The position numbers were made by a program, and so were the translations under genes. 20,723 bases of DNA from Zygnema cylindricum (lineage: Eukaryota > Streptophyta > Zygnematophyceae > Zygnematales > Zygnemataceae): contig JBBHKE010000624.1 in NCBI GenBank assembly GCA_037447655.1, positions 1-20,723 of the forward strand. The letters run 5' to 3'. Below the pieces are notes generated by a model that searched no databases, was not told the origin of the DNA, and saw only the letters and a list, made by a program, of their open reading frames with translations. Numbering within the stretch: position 1 is the first letter of the stretch; every line of letters starts with the position of its first letter. Positions 18,566 to 20,723 of this stretch are shown here, one piece after another.

Positions 18566-18577
18566 ATCCCCTTAATT
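18566..18577 (-). other. Polypurine tract of second copia element
   Basis: On the - strand AATTAAGGGGAT directly precedes the TGTTGAAAAG LTR start and lies about 90 bases after the RNase H stop, the expected place. Confidence 0.7.
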
Positions 18578-18663
18578 CTTAGTCACTTTTCAATTTTAAT
18601 CAAAGTTTTCTCTGCAATAAATCAACTTAGGGGAAGGTACTGGTTTTGTCATCCTGTATGTAA

Positions 18664-19110
18664 TCATTTCTTTATCAGTTTTATGAAACAGTCTAATGGT
18701 TTATTTTCAACAATCCCTTTGACAAAGCTTAGTCTAATGTCCACATGCTTAGCTTTGAAGTGATGTTTCAGATTAGCTCCAATCGAGATAGCAGCTTGAT
18801 TATCACAAAAAACATTTTGAGTTCCTGTCTTCATGAACCCAAGTTCTTCAAGAAGAGATTTCACCCACATTAATTCTTTGGTAGCAGCACAGGAAGCCAT
18901 GTATTCAGCCTCCATAGTGGACTGAGCAACAACTTTCTATTGCTTGCTACTCCATCAGCATGCACCATATCCAATTTGCAACACGTATCCAGTCGTACAC
19001 CGCCTTAAAGGCACATCTCCATAACTGGCATCACTCCAGGTTAAGATGTCAGTGTGCTCCCCTCCCAAATGCAACCACAATTCCCTTGTCCCCACGAGAT
19101 ACCTCATCAC
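18664..19110 (-). pseudogene. Copia RNase H and RT connection, second element
   Basis: RNase H degrades the RNA strand during reverse transcription. The open piece 18664-18915 begins MEAEYMASCAATKELMWVKS, then has VFCDNQAAISIGANLKHHFK and KHVDIRLSFV, the normal copia RNase H core with the C-D-N-Q aspartate. Upstream, in interrupted frames, RVMRYLVGT and WSDASYGD give the connection and the first RNase H aspartate, and QSTMEAEYM gives the Glu. Stops lie at 19114-19116 (TAA) and in the stretch 18930-18965. The C-terminus ends CFIKLIKK at 18664, close to the usual length. Confidence 0.85.
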
Positions 19111-19113
19111 CCT

Positions 19114-19625
19114 TTAGGCAGCCTCACAGTCTCTCTTTCTTGGTTCATTTAGACTCTTGTTGAGGACTCCTACGGCTGCAGCTATATCCGGCCGGGTACA
19201 ATTCATAAAAATTATTAAACTGCCTAGAATCTGACGATATGGGATATTTTCCATAAATCTTCTTTCTATCTCATCTATCTCATCATTTATGATTAATATT
19301 CCTCCCTCTCCACTCCCCTCACTCACTTTCTTCAAATCCATGTGAGTAGTACATCCGTTTGCTTTCTCCATTTGAAATTTTTCTATCATATTACCAATTG
19401 TTTTTTTCTGAGTGAGTCTTTTAATCCTATTCCCTCTATCTCTCATCATTTGAATTCCCAAAATGTGCTTTGCTTCGCCGAGATCTTTAATGTCAAAACG
19501 GCTTCTAAAACCCGTTTTAGCTTGTTAATTTTATCTTACGACTTGCTTAAGACCAACAAATCATCCACATAAATAGCAATAAATATCACTCTATCCTCAT
19601 CCTCAAATAAAAATATGGAGTGATC
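19114..19625 (-). pseudogene. Copia RT, C-terminal half, second element
   Basis: Immediately after the TGA at 19626-19628 the same frame continues with a segment holding IYVDDLLVL (YVDD at 19560-19571), then meets TAA at 19536-19538. After a one-base frame change near 19490-19530, DLGEAKHILGIQMMRDRG and further RT tail sequence run to 19114, including ILGSLIIFMNCTRPDIAAAV. The catalytic YVDD is intact, but two stops and one frameshift break the protein. Confidence 0.88.
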
Positions 19626-20723
19626 TCAACTAATTCTGATAAACCCCAATCCGGAAAGAATTTTGTCGAGCTTTATATTCCGCTCTTGCGAGGCTTGCTT
19701 AAGCCCATAGAGTAATTTTATCAATTTGCAAACTTTTTTTTCTTCCCCACTTTCCACGAATCCTTTCGGTTGCCTCATGGTAATTTCTTCTTCCAACACT
19801 ATGTGGAAAAAGGCCGTTTTAATATCCATCTGGTGGATTTCTATATCCTCGGCTGCGGCTAAACTTAAAAGGATTCCAACAAAACGAAATCTGACAATAG
19901 GTGCAAAGGTTTCTTCGTAGTCTATCCCCTCTTTTTCAGTATATCCTTTTGCAACTAACCTAGCTTTGTACCTCTCAATGGTATTATCCAAGTTTAATTT
20001 AAGTTTAAAAACCCACTTACATCCGATCGGTTTTCGGTCCGGTGGACAATCTACCAACTCCCATGTATTGGCTTCCATGATAGAGGCAATTTCTTCATTT
20101 ATAGTTGTGATCCACCTGCTACTTTTTGGAGTGTTTATGGCCTCTAAGTATGTCTGAGGTTCATCTGGGTGAGACATCTTTGTGAGTTGGTTATTTACTT
20201 GTCTTTTTTGAAGTCGTTTACTACTTCTTCTTCCCCCTTCAAAATCGGACGCCGGTAATGAAAGCATCCTTGGGTTTTTTTTAGGGAGATTTTCAGCTCC
20301 CCTGTCTTCCAATTCCCGTGTCTCATCAAGTTCCTCTTCGGTTTCCACTTCGTATTGTGGCGTTGCCTCGGATGTTGTCCTTTCCTCCTTCTCCTTTGGT
20401 AGATCTGCAGATTTTTCTTTTTCCCCCTCTTCCTTCTCTTCATTTTCAAAGTCAAAGTCAAAAAACTGATCCGTTTCAAATCTGATTTTGACTTCCTTAT
20501 TATATTTGAATGGATCAATCGCCTTCTCTTCATTCATCACCACTATGTGTTTTACCAAAATAATATCTTTCTTTTTCAAGTCATACACTCGGTATCCTTT
20601 TGTGCTCTCATCATATCCTACAAGATATCCTGGCTTCCCTCTCCCCTCTAACTTCCATTTAGTCTTATCGGAATCCAAACTGAAGACTTGACTTCCAAAC
20701 ACTCTCAAACTAGACAAATTAGG
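19626..20723 (-). pseudogene. Copia integrase C-terminus and RT N-terminal half, second element
   Basis: A 365-codon open frame enters from the right edge. It opens with SLRVFGSQVF and KPGYLVGYDESTKGYRVYDL, the end of the copia integrase. A long acidic Glu/Lys-rich linker follows, then the RT: TYLEAINTPKSSRW, NTWELVDCPPDRKPIGCKWV, KARLVAKGYTEKEGIDYEET, FAPIVRF, IHQMDIKTAFFH (family has FLNG), MRQPKGFVE and KLLYGLKQAS. It ends at a TGA at 19626-19628 in the middle of RT. The first catalytic aspartate (QMD) is kept. The open frame is long for a dead element, suggesting it is younger than the element at 1008-6821. Confidence 0.9.

Larger units (their letters stand above)
18423..20723 (-). mobile_element. 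Second Ty1/copia element, 3' part, truncated by the window edge
   Basis: The - strand carries the end of integrase, then RT and RNase H, followed by a polypurine tract and LTR start. The sequence differs clearly from the element at 1008-6821 (for example CDNQAAI against FDRMSLM in RNase H), so it is another lineage. Pol has two in-frame stops and at least two frame breaks, so it is inactive. The left limit depends on a tentative short LTR (18423-18565). The 5' half lies outside the window. Confidence 0.85.

Noticed and set aside
20195-20533. Lys/Arg-rich - strand frame of 112 codons
   Set aside because: It is an out-of-frame shadow of the acidic linker between integrase and RT in the second copia element.

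Overview
The window looks like repeat-rich nuclear DNA of a plant, probably a land plant. The evidence is Ty1/copia and Ty3/gypsy remnants, a copia primer-binding site resembling the plant initiator-Met tRNA type, TTTAGGG-like interstitial repeats, AT-rich spacers, and GT-type splice-site candidates. There is no bacterial operon structure, CRISPR array or rRNA. I do not assign a species. I see no complete, certainly functional protein-coding gene.

Layout. (1) 1-770, + strand: a decayed Ty3/gypsy reverse transcriptase-RNase H remnant. (2) 1008-6821, - strand: a nearly full-length but broken Ty1/copia element (5' LTR 6279-6821, truncated 3' LTR 1008-1360). Its Gag, protease, integrase, RT and RNase H are recognisable but interrupted by frameshifts and stops. 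(3) 6900-7240, + strand: a Ty3/gypsy integrase core remnant in the same orientation as region 1. The copia element is therefore most simply nested inside the gypsy element, and the left junction was later deleted. (4) 7260-9890: unassigned spacer, ending in a C-rich tract with a strong G-quadruplex candidate. (5) 9890-12972: a 3-kb tandem array of about 130-bp units, themselves built from 12-bp sub-repeats. (6) 12968-13313, - strand: a candidate first exon or gene fragment with a signal peptide and an LRR-N-terminal-like segment. Its splice-donor-like end coincides with the edge of the array. (7) 13440-14250: a roughly 300-bp repeat in three copies. (8) 14265-14960: telomere-like AGGGTTT/AACCCT arms in inverted orientation. 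(9) 14960-17660: AT-rich spacer, GA/CT microsatellites, a pyrimidine minisatellite, a candidate TATA box and a T-rich repeat. (10) 18341-18416: a degenerate tRNA-like sequence. (11) 18423-20723, - strand: the 3' part of a second, different Ty1/copia element, running off the right edge.

The most interesting structure is the hierarchical array and its relation to the exon candidate. Unit lengths change in steps of about 12 bp. A GTGAGTG donor-like motif recurs in most units on the - strand, and the last such motif forms the 3' edge of the open frame. The array may be an intron grown from a splice donor, or the motif may have been carried by chance. All comparisons were by eye, with no database search, so family names rest on motifs and function calls outside the transposons are tentative.
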